From: Candidatus Bathyarchaeota archaeon
GTDB taxonomy: Archaea > Thermoproteota > Bathyarchaeia > Bathyarchaeales > Bathycorpusculaceae
DNA: 41,138 bases
Reading direction: 5' to 3'
Assembly: GCA_003589585.1 (NCBI GenBank)
Contig: QYYE01000001.1
Span: 1 to 41,138 of the forward strand
Shown: positions 40,650 through 41,138 of the stretch, piece after piece
Layout of the letters: each line of letters starts with the position of its first letter
Numbering within the stretch: the first letter of the stretch is position 1
Made by a program: the position numbers and the translations under genes
Notes under the pieces: model-generated
What the model saw: the letters and a program-made list of their open reading frames with translations, nothing else
Databases searched by the model: none
What the model was told of the DNA's origin: nothing

Positions 40650-41138
40650 ATGCAGAAAATAGCCAACAACGTTTTGGAAACCATAGGAAAAACCCCTCTT
40701 GTACGCCTAAACAAACTCGCCCAAGGCTCAAACGCCACCATCATAGCTAAACTGGAATCCCGAAACCCAGGCGGCAGCGTCAAAGACCGCATATGCAAAA
40801 GCATGATAGAGGAAGCTGAAAAACAGGGCATACTAAAACCGGCGCAACAATCATTGAGCCGACAAGCGGCAACACAGGCATAGGCTTAGCCATGGCAGCA
40901 GCCGTAAAAGGCTACAGGCTCATCTTAACTATGCCTGAAACCATGAGCATCGAACGCCGCAACCTGCTCAAAGCATACGGCGCCCAGCTTGTACTCACGC
41001 CTGGACCGGAGGGCATGGGTGGCGCCATCAAAAAAGCCGAGGAACTCACCGCAAATACCCAAGGCAGCTTCATGCCCCAGCAGTTCAAAAACTTAGCCAA
41101 CCCCAAAGTGCACAGGGAAACCACTGGACCGGAAATTT
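40650..41138 (+). CDS. cysK: Cysteine synthase, N-terminal part, with a probable one-base frameshift
   Basis: O-acetylserine/O-phosphoserine sulfhydrylase-type PLP enzyme. The first frame gives [12 protein letters not shown] and [14 protein letters not shown] with the PLP lysine, up to GILKP (about 40841). It then loses similarity; another frame continues perfectly with [38 protein letters not shown] and on to the window end. One missing G near 40839-40843 (CCGGCG in place of CCGGGCG) restores it. This is either an assembly error or a recent frameshift. The 3' part lies beyond the window. A related cystathionine beta-synthase-type enzyme is the main alternative. Confidence 0.85.

Overview
The window is archaeal. 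It carries ribosomal proteins L7Ae, S28e and L24e, Gar1, transcription factor B, deoxyhypusine synthase, an archaeal-type phosphoglycerate kinase, TATA-box promoters and poly-T terminators. It also has a complete five-subunit CODH/ACS (Cdh) complex, Mer and three F420 genes (fno, cofC, cofE), so it is an F420- and tetrahydromethanopterin-using Wood-Ljungdahl archaeon. No methyl-CoM reductase is visible. A Bathyarchaeia-like or related uncultured lineage fits best, but this is inferred from gene content and not from phylogeny. The DAP lysine route and a bacterial-type GAPDH are further clues.

Layout. 1-3.6 kb: lysine operon on the minus strand, dapA-dapB-asd-lysA (lysA runs off the edge). 3.7-5.0 kb: an ASCH-like protein and L7Ae-S28e-L24e. 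5.1-8.4 kb, plus strand: gar1-tfb, a coiled-coil protein, a DUF116 protein, a small zinc-ribbon protein and a membrane-anchored protein. 8.5-11.6 kb: pgk, gap and a DUF7000-like protein. 11.9-24.6 kb, minus strand: nuoE-like, nuoF-like, a ferredoxin/FrhB fusion, two cooC ATPases, then cdhA-cdhB-cdhC-cdhD-cdhE. 24.9-29.9 kb: fno, cofC, an overlooked 40-codon gene, an ECF S-component, mer with a small overlapping partner gene, cofE and an SCP2 protein. 29.9-33.3 kb: a cysteine-cluster protein and a GCS2 ligase, divergent from a split RLAN/ATP-grasp pair. 33.4-36.3 kb: two deoxyhypusine synthase paralogues around a PIN/AbrB toxin-antitoxin locus. 36.6-41.1 kb: argS, an HDAC-family deacetylase, a four-cluster ferredoxin, tRNA-Leu(GAG) and a cysteine synthase that is frameshifted and cut by the window end.

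How the genes fit together. CODH/ACS makes acetyl-CoA from CO2, a methyl group and CoA. Mer supplies methyl groups using F420H2, CofC and CofE build F420, and Fno links F420 to NADPH. The flavin and iron-sulfur complex next to cdh probably connects NAD(P), ferredoxin and F420 pools.

Two observations stand out. First, cdhC is interrupted by one in-frame TGA exactly at the codon for the fourth cysteine ligand of the A-cluster; the reading frame is otherwise intact, so recoding, mutation or base error must be separated. Second, the NuoE/NuoF/[2Fe-2S]-FrhB operon has an F420 module where related complexes carry a hydrogenase or formate dehydrogenase, suggesting a three-way NAD(P)-ferredoxin-F420 oxidoreductase. 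Two likely single-base frameshifts elsewhere (an AbrB antitoxin and cysK) mean that assembly error must be kept in mind.
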